Source: Lachnospiraceae bacterium
GTDB lineage: Bacteria; Bacillota; Clostridia; Lachnospirales; Lachnospiraceae
Direction of reading: 5' to 3'
DNA: 43,301 bases
NCBI GenBank assembly: GCA_016287095.1
Contig: JAEEVK010000016.1
Span: 1 to 43,301, forward strand
Shown: positions 17,797 through 25,929 of the stretch, piece by piece
Layout: each line of letters starts with the position of its first letter
How positions within the stretch are numbered: the stretch's first letter is position 1
Made by a program: the position numbers and the translations under genes
Notes under the pieces: model-generated
What the model was told of the DNA's origin: nothing
Databases searched by the model: none
What the model saw: the letters and a program-made list of their open reading frames with translations, nothing else

Positions 17797-17889
17797 GCAG
17801 TTTTTTTAAAATTTTTATATTTTTTTTAGATTTGTTGAAAATAATTAAAATTTATTATAAATATAGATGGTGTTTTTGTTGATTTTTTA

Positions 17890-17966
17890 TTGACATTTTC
17901 CTTAAATATATGGTATATAAAAGTAAAAGCAACGGGGCTGGATTTATCTGCGCCGTTATTTTTTTA
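17890..17966 (+). promoter_or_regulatory. Promoter plus single attenuator of nadE
   Basis: TTGACA (17890-17895), 18 bases, TATATA (17914-17919). Then the hexaloop hairpin AGC-[AACGGG]-GCU (17928-17939), whose loop starts the terminator stem AACGG...CCGUU, ends in UUAUUUUUUU (to about 17965), 19 bases before the start codon. It is the same element as in the minus-strand leaders, here on the plus strand, so the family is tied to the genes and not to one repeat tract. Confidence 0.72.
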
Positions 17967-17984
17967 AGGGATTCGGAGGAAATT

Positions 17985-19901
17985 ATGAGAGACGGATATA
18001 TCAAGATAGCGTGCGCAACGCCGGATCTTAAGGTAGCTGATTGTGAATATAACACCGGCAGGATAATGGAACTGATAAAAGAAGCAGAAGTCAAAGGAGT
18101 AAAAATAGTCTGCTTCCCTGAGCTGTCGATCACGGGATATACCTGTGGTGATCTTTTCTTACAGGAGGCACTGTTAGATTCGGCAAAGAGCGGACTGTTA
18201 AATATTATAGAAGAAACTACAAATATAGATATAGTATCTATAATAGGTATACCGCTTGAGCACGGAGGAAAGCTTTATAACTGTGCCGTAGTAGTAAACA
18301 AAGGAAATATCATCGGAGTTATAGCAAAGAGAAATATACCTAATTATAATGAATTTTATGAAGTACGGCATTTTACACCGGCTGATAAAAAGCTCTGCGC
18401 CGATATTAGGCTCAATGAAAGATACATAGTTCATCTTGAAGAAAAAGTCTTTTCTTGTGAAAAAATGCCGGGATTAACATTCGGTATTGAGATATGTGAA
18501 GATTTATGGGTTAGTTCTCCACCTTCAGAGAGTCTCTCTGCCAATGGAGCTAAAATTATATTTAATCTATCGGCCAGTGATGAGATGATAGGTAAAGCGG
18601 AATACAGACGTACTTTAATAAAAGCCAGGTCGGGGTCATTGGCTTGTGCATACGCCTATGCAGATGCAGGCGTTGGAGAATCGACTCAGGATATGGTATT
18701 CGCTGGACACGATATCATAGCCGAAAATGGTTCTATACTGGCCGAATCAAAGGCATTTTCAAAAGGACTCACAATAGCTGATATAGATATAAGGAAATTA
18801 GAGCACGAGCGAAGGAGAATGAATACTTTTGAAACTGAAAACAATCTAAATTCAGCTTCATTTTCTCTTGATATCACAGAAACAAAACTAAACAGATATT
18901 TCCCCAGGACACCGTTTGTACCTGCGGACAAGGAATCACTCGACAACAGGTGCAGCGAAATACTTACCATGCAGGCTGTAGGACTTATGACAAGACTGCG
19001 TCACATAGGTTGTAAAACTGCAGTTTTAGGATTATCCGGAGGCCTGGATTCCACCTTGGCTCTTATCGTTACAGTTCGTGCGTTTGATATGCTGGGGCTT
19101 GACAGAAAAGGAATACATACCATTACAATGCCATGTTTCGGTACTACCGATAGGACATATAATAACGCTCTTGAACTTTCAAAGGCTTATGGGACTACGC
19201 TATCAGAAATAAACATTGTAAAGAGCGTTACTCAGCATTTTTCAGATATAGAACAATCTTCAGAGATACATGATATAACATATGAAAACTCACAGGCCAG
19301 AGAGCGTACTCAGGTACTTATGGATAAGGCAAACCAGCTTGGCGGCATTGTAATAGGTACAGGAGATCTTTCAGAACTCGCACTGGGCTGGGCTACATAC
19401 AACGGGGATCATATGTCAATGTATGCCGTGAATGCATCCATACCTAAAACACTGGTACGCTGGCTGGTAAAATATGAGGCTGATATATCGGAAGGCCATC
19501 TCAAAAAAGTGCTGATCGATATACTTGAGACCCCTGTAAGTCCCGAGCTTCTTCCACCCGAACAGGATGGTACAATATCTCAAAAAACTGAAGACATAGT
19601 AGGACCATATGAACTGCATGACTTCTTTATGTATTATATGCTTCGTTTCGGTTTCTCTCCATCAAAAATATTCAGGATTGCTTGCATAGCTTTTGACGGA
19701 GCATATTCAAAAGAAATTATTATGAAATGGCTAAAAACTTTTTACCGGAGATTTTTCTCACAGCAGTTTAAACGCTCATGCCTGCCTGACGGTCCCAAGG
19801 TCGGTACTGTTACGCTTTCACCCCGTGGCGACTGGCGTATGCCAAGCGACGCTTCTGTAAATATATGGATGAAGGAATTGGAGCATATTTCAAACAACTG
19901 A
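17985..19901 (+). CDS. nadE: Glutamine-dependent NAD+ synthetase
   Basis: 638 residues, last step of NAD synthesis: nicotinate adenine dinucleotide plus ATP plus glutamine-derived ammonia. The N-terminal nitrilase-type glutaminase domain has the Glu-Lys-Cys triad in FPELSITGY (about 46), IAKRNIPNYNEF and IEICEDLW (Cys near 170). The C-terminal synthetase has the PP-loop LSGGLDSTLAL (about 350) and the GTGDLSELALGWATYNGD region. Length suits the large two-domain class. ATG 17985 has GGAGG six bases upstream; an upstream in-frame ATG at 17910 lies inside the promoter and terminator and is rejected. Use of glutamine as nitrogen donor explains its membership of a nitrogen-responsive attenuator group. 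Confidence 0.95.
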   Translation: MRDGYIKIACATPDLKVADCEYNTGRIMELIKEAEVKGVKIVCFPELSITGYTCGDLFLQEALLDSAKSGLLNIIEETTNIDIVSIIGIPLEHGGKLYNCAVVVNKGNIIGVIAKRNIPNYNEFYEVRHFTPADKKLCADIRLNERYIVHLEEKVFSCEKMPGLTFGIEICEDLWVSSPPSESLSANGAKIIFNLSASDEMIGKAEYRRTLIKARSGSLACAYAYADAGVGESTQDMVFAGHDIIAENGSILAESKAFSKGLTIADIDIRKLEHERRRMNTFETENNLNSASFSLDITETKLNRYFPRTPFVPADKESLDNRCSEILTMQAVGLMTRLRHIGCKTAVLGLSGGLDSTLALIVTVRAFDMLGLDRKGIHTITMPCFGTTDRTYNNALELSKAYGTTLSEINIVKSVTQHFSDIEQSSEIHDITYENSQARERTQVLMDKANQLGGIVIGTGDLSELALGWATYNGDHMSMYAVNASIPKTLVRWLVKYEADISEGHLKKVLIDILETPVSPELLPPEQDGTISQKTEDIVGPYELHDFFMYYMLRFGFSPSKIFRIACIAFDGAYSKEIIMKWLKTFYRRFFSQQFKRSCLPDGPKVGTVTLSPRGDWRMPSDASVNIWMKELEHISNN

Positions 19902-19941
19902 GAATAATAATTGATTATGCTATTATGGAAAGGAGCAGAAT

Positions 19942-22512
19942 ATGGCAGCATTTGACAGAGTAAAAAGCGGTATACCGGAAATGGATGTGGCTCTTGATAA
20001 CATACGTTTGGGTGACAATGTCGTATGGAGAGTTTCCGACCTGGCAGAATTCAAACTTTTCATGGAACCCTATGTCAGACAGGCTATAGAAGATAAAAGG
20101 AACATTATCTATCTTCGTTTTGCCAGTCATGCTCCGCTCATCGATGAATGTCCGGAAGTAAAAACTGTCGAAGTTCCCCTGACACACAGATTTGAAAACT
20201 TCACCGTGGAGATTCATAATATTATAGACCGTGAAGGAAAAGATGCTTTCTATGTTTTTGACTGTCTTTCTGAGCTTCAGGCAGCTTGGGCTACTGACCT
20301 TATGATGGGAAATTTTTTCAGGGTAACATGTCCTTTCCTTTTTATCTTGGATACAGTTGCCTTTTTCCCTATAAAAAGAGGAAAACATTCCGTACAGGCA
20401 GTAAATAAAATACTTAATACCACTCAGCTTTTCTTTGATGTATATTCCGACAGCAAAAACATATATATAAGACCTGAAAAGGTCTGGAACAGAAATTCTG
20501 ATACTATGTTCCTTCCGCATACTTATGATCCGGAAACAGGTCATTTCCGACCGATACTGGACGGTGTAATATCCAGCCGTTTTTATCAAACTCTTGGGCG
20601 GGCCCAGCGCTCAGCCGAAGAACAATATTCGGACTCATGGGACAGATTTTTCAATCGTGTAAAGCTTATGCAGGAATCCGGGCTAAATATCACGGATGAA
20701 TGTTCAAAGATGTGCGATATCATGATGACACGTGATACAAAGATGCGTGAGATGGTAAAGAAGAACTTCACAGCAGAAGATTACTTTGCCGTCAGGGATC
20801 ATATGATAGGTACCGGTATGATAGGAGGCAAGGCCTGTGGAATGCTCCTTGCGAGAGCAATTATCCGTAATAATGAACCCGATATAAGCGAGGTACTTGA
20901 GCCGCATGATTCATTTTATGTAGGTTCAGATCTTTATTATACATATATAGTTGATAATAATCTATGGGATACCAGGATAAAGCAACGTACGGATGAAGGT
21001 TATTTTGAACTGGCAGAAGAATTTGCCTCTAAACTTATGGGAGGCACTTTCTCTGATTCTATGAGGGAACAGTTTGTAAGGATCATAGAGTATTACGGAC
21101 AGGATCCTTATATCATAAGATCCAGCAGTATCCTGGAGGATGGATTTGGAAATGCATTTGCAGGGAAATACGAGTCGGTATTCTGTGTAAACAGAGGCAG
21201 CCTTGAGGAAAGGATAGATGAGTTTGAAAATGCAATAAAGATAGTCTATGCCAGTACCATGAGCCTGTCTGCTCTTGATTACAGAAAAAGACGCGGACTT
21301 GATAAAAGAGATGAACAGATGGCACTGCTTATTCAAAGAGTTTCCGGTTCATACTATGGAGCAAACTATATGCCTTGTGCTGCAGGAGTCGGATATTCCT
21401 ACAGTCCCTATCGCATCATGAAGGACAGTGATCCTACCGCAGGTATGTTGCGGCTTGTAATGGGACTCGGTACATCGGCGGTTGACAGGACCGAGGGCTC
21501 ATATCCAAGGATAGTAAATCTCGATATGCCCGAAAAAACATCATATTCTTCATCAGCTGATAAACATAAGTTTTCGCAGGGAAAGGCTGAAGTTATAAAT
21601 ATGCCCGAACAGGTATTAAAAAGGCTTTCACTTGATGAGATAAGTCCGGATTTACCTGTTTATCTCGATAAGATACTCCTGGAACATGACTATGATGCCG
21701 AGGACAGACTGCGTGAAATGGGCAGAAACAGGGAGGTAAAATTCATCTCATGTAAGGGACTTGTGGCAAATAAGACCTTGATGGAGCAGATGAAGAGGAT
21801 GCTTCACTCTATTCAGAAAGAATACGAGTATCCGGTAGATACGGAGTTTACCATTAATATTTCAGAGAATGGAGAATACTCGATAGATCTGCTGCAGTGC
21901 AGGCCTTTGCAGGTACAGAAAGGAAAGACCGGGACCATGATACCGGCAGATATACCTCAAGAGAAAATACTGCTGGAGAGCAAAGGAGCTTCTATGGGTA
22001 TGTCTAAAGCCTCGGAATTGGATATTATTGTATTGATAGATCCGGTCAAATATTATGAAATGCCTTATAAGGATAAGATCAAGGTTGCAAAACTTATAGG
22101 AAAAATAAATTGGTATTTCCGTGATAAGAATAAACACATGATGCTTATAGTGCCGGGACGTGTTGGGACAACATCCCCTGAACTCGGAGTGCCTACGGCA
22201 TTTTCAGATATAAGTGCATTTGAGATTATTTGTGAGACAGAGGAATCCAAGGCGGGATATAACCCTGAGCTTTCATATGGAAGCCACATTTTCCAGGACC
22301 TTGTGGAAGCGGAGATATTGTATACTGCGGTATTCCATAATGAGAAGACTGTACATTATTCACCAGAAAAACTCGAAGGTTCAAAAAATATCTCAGCAGA
22401 ATTTGATGACAGCTCCGAACTCTTGGATATAGTGCATGTTTATGATGTATCGGACAGAAAATGTGAAGTATATAATGATGTAGCTAATGAACATCTGTTG
22501 ATCACTTGTTGA
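19942..22512 (+). CDS. PEP/pyruvate-binding (PPDK N-terminal) domain protein with degenerate KaiC-like N-terminus
   Basis: 856 residues. Residues 1-200 open like a KaiC/RecA-type ATPase (SGIPEMDVALDNIRLGDNVVW), but the expected Walker A lysine motif is absent. Residues about 290-660 form the ATP-grasp nucleotide-binding domain of PEP synthase and pyruvate phosphate dikinase: GMIGGKACGMLLARAI (292), YIIRSSSILEDGFGNAFAGK (390), a QRVSGSYYG region and the closing DLLQCRPL (650). The phosphohistidine swivel domain and the PEP/pyruvate TIM barrel are missing, so it cannot be a complete PEP synthase. The last 190 residues are unrecognised. It lies 40 bases after nadE with AAGGAG before ATG, so the two are probably co-transcribed. 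Substrate unknown; a phosphotransfer or regulatory role is a guess. Confidence 0.75.
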   Translation: MAAFDRVKSGIPEMDVALDNIRLGDNVVWRVSDLAEFKLFMEPYVRQAIEDKRNIIYLRFASHAPLIDECPEVKTVEVPLTHRFENFTVEIHNIIDREGKDAFYVFDCLSELQAAWATDLMMGNFFRVTCPFLFILDTVAFFPIKRGKHSVQAVNKILNTTQLFFDVYSDSKNIYIRPEKVWNRNSDTMFLPHTYDPETGHFRPILDGVISSRFYQTLGRAQRSAEEQYSDSWDRFFNRVKLMQESGLNITDECSKMCDIMMTRDTKMREMVKKNFTAEDYFAVRDHMIGTGMIGGKACGMLLARAIIRNNEPDISEVLEPHDSFYVGSDLYYTYIVDNNLWDTRIKQRTDEGYFELAEEFASKLMGGTFSDSMREQFVRIIEYYGQDPYIIRSSSILEDGFGNAFAGKYESVFCVNRGSLEERIDEFENAIKIVYASTMSLSALDYRKRRGLDKRDEQMALLIQRVSGSYYGANYMPCAAGVGYSYSPYRIMKDSDPTAGMLRLVMGLGTSAVDRTEGSYPRIVNLDMPEKTSYSSSADKHKFSQGKAEVINMPEQVLKRLSLDEISPDLPVYLDKILLEHDYDAEDRLREMGRNREVKFISCKGLVANKTLMEQMKRMLHSIQKEYEYPVDTEFTINISENGEYSIDLLQCRPLQVQKGKTGTMIPADIPQEKILLESKGASMGMSKASELDIIVLIDPVKYYEMPYKDKIKVAKLIGKINWYFRDKNKHMMLIVPGRVGTTSPELGVPTAFSDISAFEIICETEESKAGYNPELSYGSHIFQDLVEAEILYTAVFHNEKTVHYSPEKLEGSKNISAEFDDSSELLDIVHVYDVSDRKCEVYNDVANEHLLITC

Positions 22513-22525
22513 AAATTATAAAAAA

Positions 22526-22560
22526 CTCAGGATATTTTACTATTTGATCCTGAGCTTTTT
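22526..22560. terminator. Bidirectional terminator between convergent nadE unit and copA
   Basis: CTCAGGAT (22526-22533) pairs with ATCCTGAG (22547-22554), followed by CTTTTT on the plus strand and by TTTTTT on the minus strand. It ends both converging units. Confidence 0.85.
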
Positions 22561-22608
22561 GTTTTTCTTAGATTCTTAATTATGTTCCGAATGATAATAC
22601 AAATAATA

Positions 22609-22818
22609 TCATTCTACTCCAAGTACCTTGTAATCCTGATCCTCTACTGCTTTACGTAAAACATCATCTGCAACCTCGGCATTAAGTGTTACTACAGCAG
22701 TACCTGCTTCATGGTCGGCTACTGCACTCTCCACACCGGCGATAGCCTCAAGTGCTTTCTTTACACGTGCCTCACAGTGCATACACATCATACCTTCTAC
22801 CTTCAAAGTCTTAGTCAT
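22609..22818 (-). CDS. copZ: Possible nested in-frame CopZ-like copper chaperone
   Basis: Inside copA an ATG at 22818 is preceded by GGAGG eight bases upstream (a strong site within coding DNA). It would yield a 69-residue protein, exactly one HMA domain with GMMCMHC. This is the size and fold of free CopZ, which delivers Cu(I) to CopA. It is either an internal translation start or a scar of a recent copA-copZ fusion. Translation of the short form is inferred. Confidence 0.4.
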   Translation of the reverse strand: MTKTLKVEGMMCMHCEARVKKALEAIAGVESAVADHEAGTAVVTLNAEVADDVLRKAVEDQDYKVLGVE

Positions 22819-25194
22819 TTGTTTGCCCTCCGTTATTTTATTATCGTTACTTCTTATTACATTCTCATCGAAAATATCTGTATCCGGTTTGGCCGGATGT
22901 CTCAGCTTACGGTCATGTTTTGCATCATGTACCTTAAAAAGATTTAATCTTAAGGCATTCATACATACAGTAAAACTTGATATTGACATCGCTGCGGCTC
23001 CCCACATCGGGTTCATCTGAATGCTCTTAAATACTCCTGCTGCCATAGGGATAAGGATGATATTATAAGCAAATGCCCAGAACAGATTCTCATGAATGTT
23101 TCTGAGAGTAGCCCTGCTGAGCCTTACTGCTCCCGATACATCCGTCAGCTTCGAATTCATCAGAACTATATCTGCCGAATCGACAGCCACATCAGCTCCT
23201 GCTCCGATGGCTATACCGATATCAGCACGGGTCAGTGCCGGAGCATCGTTTATACCGTCTCCCACCATGGCTACCTTACCACGCTTTTGCAGGTCACGTA
23301 TCACTGCCTCCTTGCCGTCAGGCAGCACACCGGCTATCACCCGGTCAACTCCTGCCTGCTTGCCTATAGCTTTTGCAGTACGCTCATTATCTCCTGTGAG
23401 CATTATTACTTCAATACCCTGGTTCTGAAGTTCTTTAATGCCCAAAGCAGAATCTTTCTTTATTACATCCGCTACCGCTATTATACCTAAAAGTTTTCCC
23501 GACTTGGCAAAAAACAGCGGTGTTTTTCCTTCTTCAGAGAGAGTTTTTTCAACATCTCCCATTTTTGTATCAATATTTGTTACTGTCCTTATAAATTTAC
23601 CCGAACCGGCATATATTTTTTCCCCATTCTGCTCTGCGGAGACACCGTTGCCGGCCAAAGCCTGCCAGTTTAGTACCGGATATGCGGGGCACGGAGGCTC
23701 TTTTACTTTAGATACGATCGCTTTAGCTAAGGGATGCTCGCTCCTTACTTCCAGCAGATAAGCAAAGTTAAGCAGTTCATCATCACTTATACCATCCACG
23801 GGGATAATATCGGTCACTTCAGGCTTTCCCTCTGTGATAGTTCCTGTCTTATCCAGTGCTACGATCTGCACCTTCCCGGCAGACTCCAGAGATTCACCTG
23901 TCTTAAACAGGATACCGTTTTTCGCTCCCATACCGTTGCCTACCATTATGGCAACAGGTGTAGCAAGTCCCAATGCACACGGACAGCTGATAACCAGGAC
24001 GCTTATGGCACGCTCCAGTGCAAACACAGTACCTGACCCGCTTATCATCCATATGATAAATACTATAACAGCAATACCTATAACCGCAGGTACAAAAACT
24101 CCCGATACCTTGTCTGCGATACGGGCGATCGGAGCCTTTGTCGCTACTGCATCACTTACCATTTTTATGATCTGTGAGAAAGTAGTATCCTCTCCCACCC
24201 GCTTCGCTTTTGCACGGATAAATCCCGACTGATTGATAGTAGCGGCACTGATACTGTCGCCTTCTGCCTTATCCTGAGGTATGGACTCACCGGTAAGAGC
24301 CGATTCATCCACTGCAGTGCTACCTTCTATAATGATACCGTCCACCGGGATGGATTCACCCGGTTTTACTACAAATATATCATCAGCCTTTACTTCATCT
24401 ATGCCTACTTCAGTCTGCACACCGTCACGCTCTATCACAGCAGTCTTCGGAGCCATCTTCATGAGGCTTTTTAACGCATCTGTGGTTCTGCCCTTTGACA
24501 GGGATTCCAGCGTCTTTCCTACAGTGATCAAAGCAGGTATCATAGCAGCTGATTCAAAATACAGCTGACTGTGATATATCTCCATGAGCTCCATTGCAGG
24601 CGTACCTGTGGATACCAGATATGTCAGCCGGTAAAAAACATATACCGACCATCCGAATGATACCGACGAACCCAAAGCAACCAGAGTATCCATATTGGGA
24701 CTAAAATGAAACAAAGTCCTAAATCCCGATATAAAGAATGCTCTGTTTATATACATCACTATGACAGCCAGCAACAGCTGTGTCAAAGCCAGTCCTGTAT
24801 AGTTACCCTCCAGGAAGGACGGTACAGGCAGTTTAAGCATGTTGTGGCCCATAGAGAAATACATAAGGACCAACAGAAAACCAACCGACCATAACAGACG
24901 TTTTTTTAACTTAGGAGTTTCATGATCCTTTAATGCCTCTTCTTCAGCCTTTAATCTTTCGGATGCAGATGTCTTTTTAACATCAGAAGAACCGTCATTT
25001 TTAAGTTTTGCACCATACCCGGCTTCCTCTACCGCATGAATGACTTCAGACACAGCAACATCACCTACCACTCCCATGGAGTTGGTAAGCAATGAAACGC
25101 TGACTGATTCAACACCCGGTATTTTGCTTACCGCTTTTTCGACACGCGCCTGACATGCGGCACAGGTCATACCGGTTACTATGTATTGTGTCAT
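22609..25194 (-). CDS. copA: Copper-exporting P-type ATPase with N- and C-terminal metal-binding domains
   Basis: 861-residue P1B-1 ATPase that pumps Cu(I) out across the membrane. In order it has an N-terminal HMA domain (GMTCAACQARV, about 8-18), two leading helices, the actuator motif TGES, the transmembrane SCPCALGLATP copper site, phosphorylation DKTGT, SEHPLAKAI, GDGINDAP, and a C-terminal second HMA domain (GMMCMHCEARVKKAL, residues about 793-861). A C-terminal HMA domain is uncommon; see the nested start at 22818. The ribosome site AAGGAG precedes ATG. It begins 16 bases after a TetR regulator gene, so the two may be co-transcribed; no CsoR or CopY gene is seen. Confidence 0.95.
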   Translation of the reverse strand: MTQYIVTGMTCAACQARVEKAVSKIPGVESVSVSLLTNSMGVVGDVAVSEVIHAVEEAGYGAKLKNDGSSDVKKTSASERLKAEEEALKDHETPKLKKRLLWSVGFLLVLMYFSMGHNMLKLPVPSFLEGNYTGLALTQLLLAVIVMYINRAFFISGFRTLFHFSPNMDTLVALGSSVSFGWSVYVFYRLTYLVSTGTPAMELMEIYHSQLYFESAAMIPALITVGKTLESLSKGRTTDALKSLMKMAPKTAVIERDGVQTEVGIDEVKADDIFVVKPGESIPVDGIIIEGSTAVDESALTGESIPQDKAEGDSISAATINQSGFIRAKAKRVGEDTTFSQIIKMVSDAVATKAPIARIADKVSGVFVPAVIGIAVIVFIIWMISGSGTVFALERAISVLVISCPCALGLATPVAIMVGNGMGAKNGILFKTGESLESAGKVQIVALDKTGTITEGKPEVTDIIPVDGISDDELLNFAYLLEVRSEHPLAKAIVSKVKEPPCPAYPVLNWQALAGNGVSAEQNGEKIYAGSGKFIRTVTNIDTKMGDVEKTLSEEGKTPLFFAKSGKLLGIIAVADVIKKDSALGIKELQNQGIEVIMLTGDNERTAKAIGKQAGVDRVIAGVLPDGKEAVIRDLQKRGKVAMVGDGINDAPALTRADIGIAIGAGADVAVDSADIVLMNSKLTDVSGAVRLSRATLRNIHENLFWAFAYNIILIPMAAGVFKSIQMNPMWGAAAMSISSFTVCMNALRLNLFKVHDAKHDRKLRHPAKPDTDIFDENVIRSNDNKITEGKQMTKTLKVEGMMCMHCEARVKKALEAIAGVESAVADHEAGTAVVTLNAEVADDVLRKAVEDQDYKVLGVE

Positions 25195-25210
25195 TCTCTG
25201 CTCCTTTTGC

Positions 25211-25840
25211 TCACTTCGGCAAACTGTCCTGTAAAATACTCTTTATTATCACAATTATTTCAGACCTCATCACCTCGTTATTTAATCCTTCGTGATGATG
25301 GTAAACAGTTTCGTGGCAATAGTTTTCTATTAGTCCATATATGATATGTATCTTTTCTATCGGATTTTCCAGGATGATATTGTTGCTTTCAAGAAATGCG
25401 ACTATTTTTTTCGTCATGGCCAGTTCCGATGAATTAAAAACTTCTGCAATCTCTTCATCGGCATGAGCCATCATTTCAAGCTCCTCATGTGCCTTCTGAG
25501 TCATCCTATGGCTCTGGACAGTCAATGTTATAATCCTGTCCAGTATCTTTTCTATATCATTCAGATCAATCTTTGCAGGATTAGCACTTGATGCATCCAG
25601 GATATCCATCATCGGAAAGAGGACCGAATTAGCGAAATACTTCAAGCCCTCCATAAATATTTCTCTTTTATCCTTAAAGTATTGATATATGATCCCGGTA
25701 GATACATCTGCAGCTTTTGCAATATCAGGAGTGGTAGTCTTGTAAAAGCCTTTTTCACACATAAGCTCAAAGCCCTTTTCTATTATCCTGGCACGCTTAG
25801 CCACAGCCTTTTCACTTTTTGGAATTCTGGTTTCGGGCAT
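25211..25840 (-). CDS. TetR/AcrR-family transcriptional regulator
   Basis: 209 residues. The N-terminal helix-turn-helix region runs AKRARIIEKGFELMCEKGFY, then TTTPDIAKAADVSTGIIYQYF, the usual TetR recognition helix. The C-terminal ligand domain is divergent, with a HHH cluster near 185 (VYHHHEGL) that could bind metal. It is placed between an FtsX-type exporter (upstream, 90 bases) and copA (downstream, 16 bases), so either could be its target; the paired ATATGAA operators before the exporter favour that unit. Start ATG 25840. Confidence 0.88.
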   Translation of the reverse strand: MPETRIPKSEKAVAKRARIIEKGFELMCEKGFYKTTTPDIAKAADVSTGIIYQYFKDKREIFMEGLKYFANSVLFPMMDILDASSANPAKIDLNDIEKILDRIITLTVQSHRMTQKAHEELEMMAHADEEIAEVFNSSELAMTKKIVAFLESNNIILENPIEKIHIIYGLIENYCHETVYHHHEGLNNEVMRSEIIVIIKSILQDSLPK

Positions 25841-25929
25841 AATGTTACCTTATCTTTCTATTCCTATCCAACTAACTCCACTGTTACATAGCGGAGCCGT
25901 GTCAAACGCTCCTTACGGAGCATTCGACC

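Noticed and set aside
17910-17984. Longer nadE reading frame starting at an upstream ATG
   Set aside because: It would begin inside the promoter and terminator region; the start at 17985 has GGAGG and matches the family N-terminus.
19915-20589. A 224-codon open frame on the minus strand
   Set aside because: It is antisense to the KaiC-like/PPDK-domain gene, with unordered composition and no ribosome site.
22609-25194. A frameshift-type copper chaperone from the N-terminal part of copA
   Set aside because: No slippery run followed by a structure was noticed after the first metal-binding domain; the internal start at the 3' end is the better signal.
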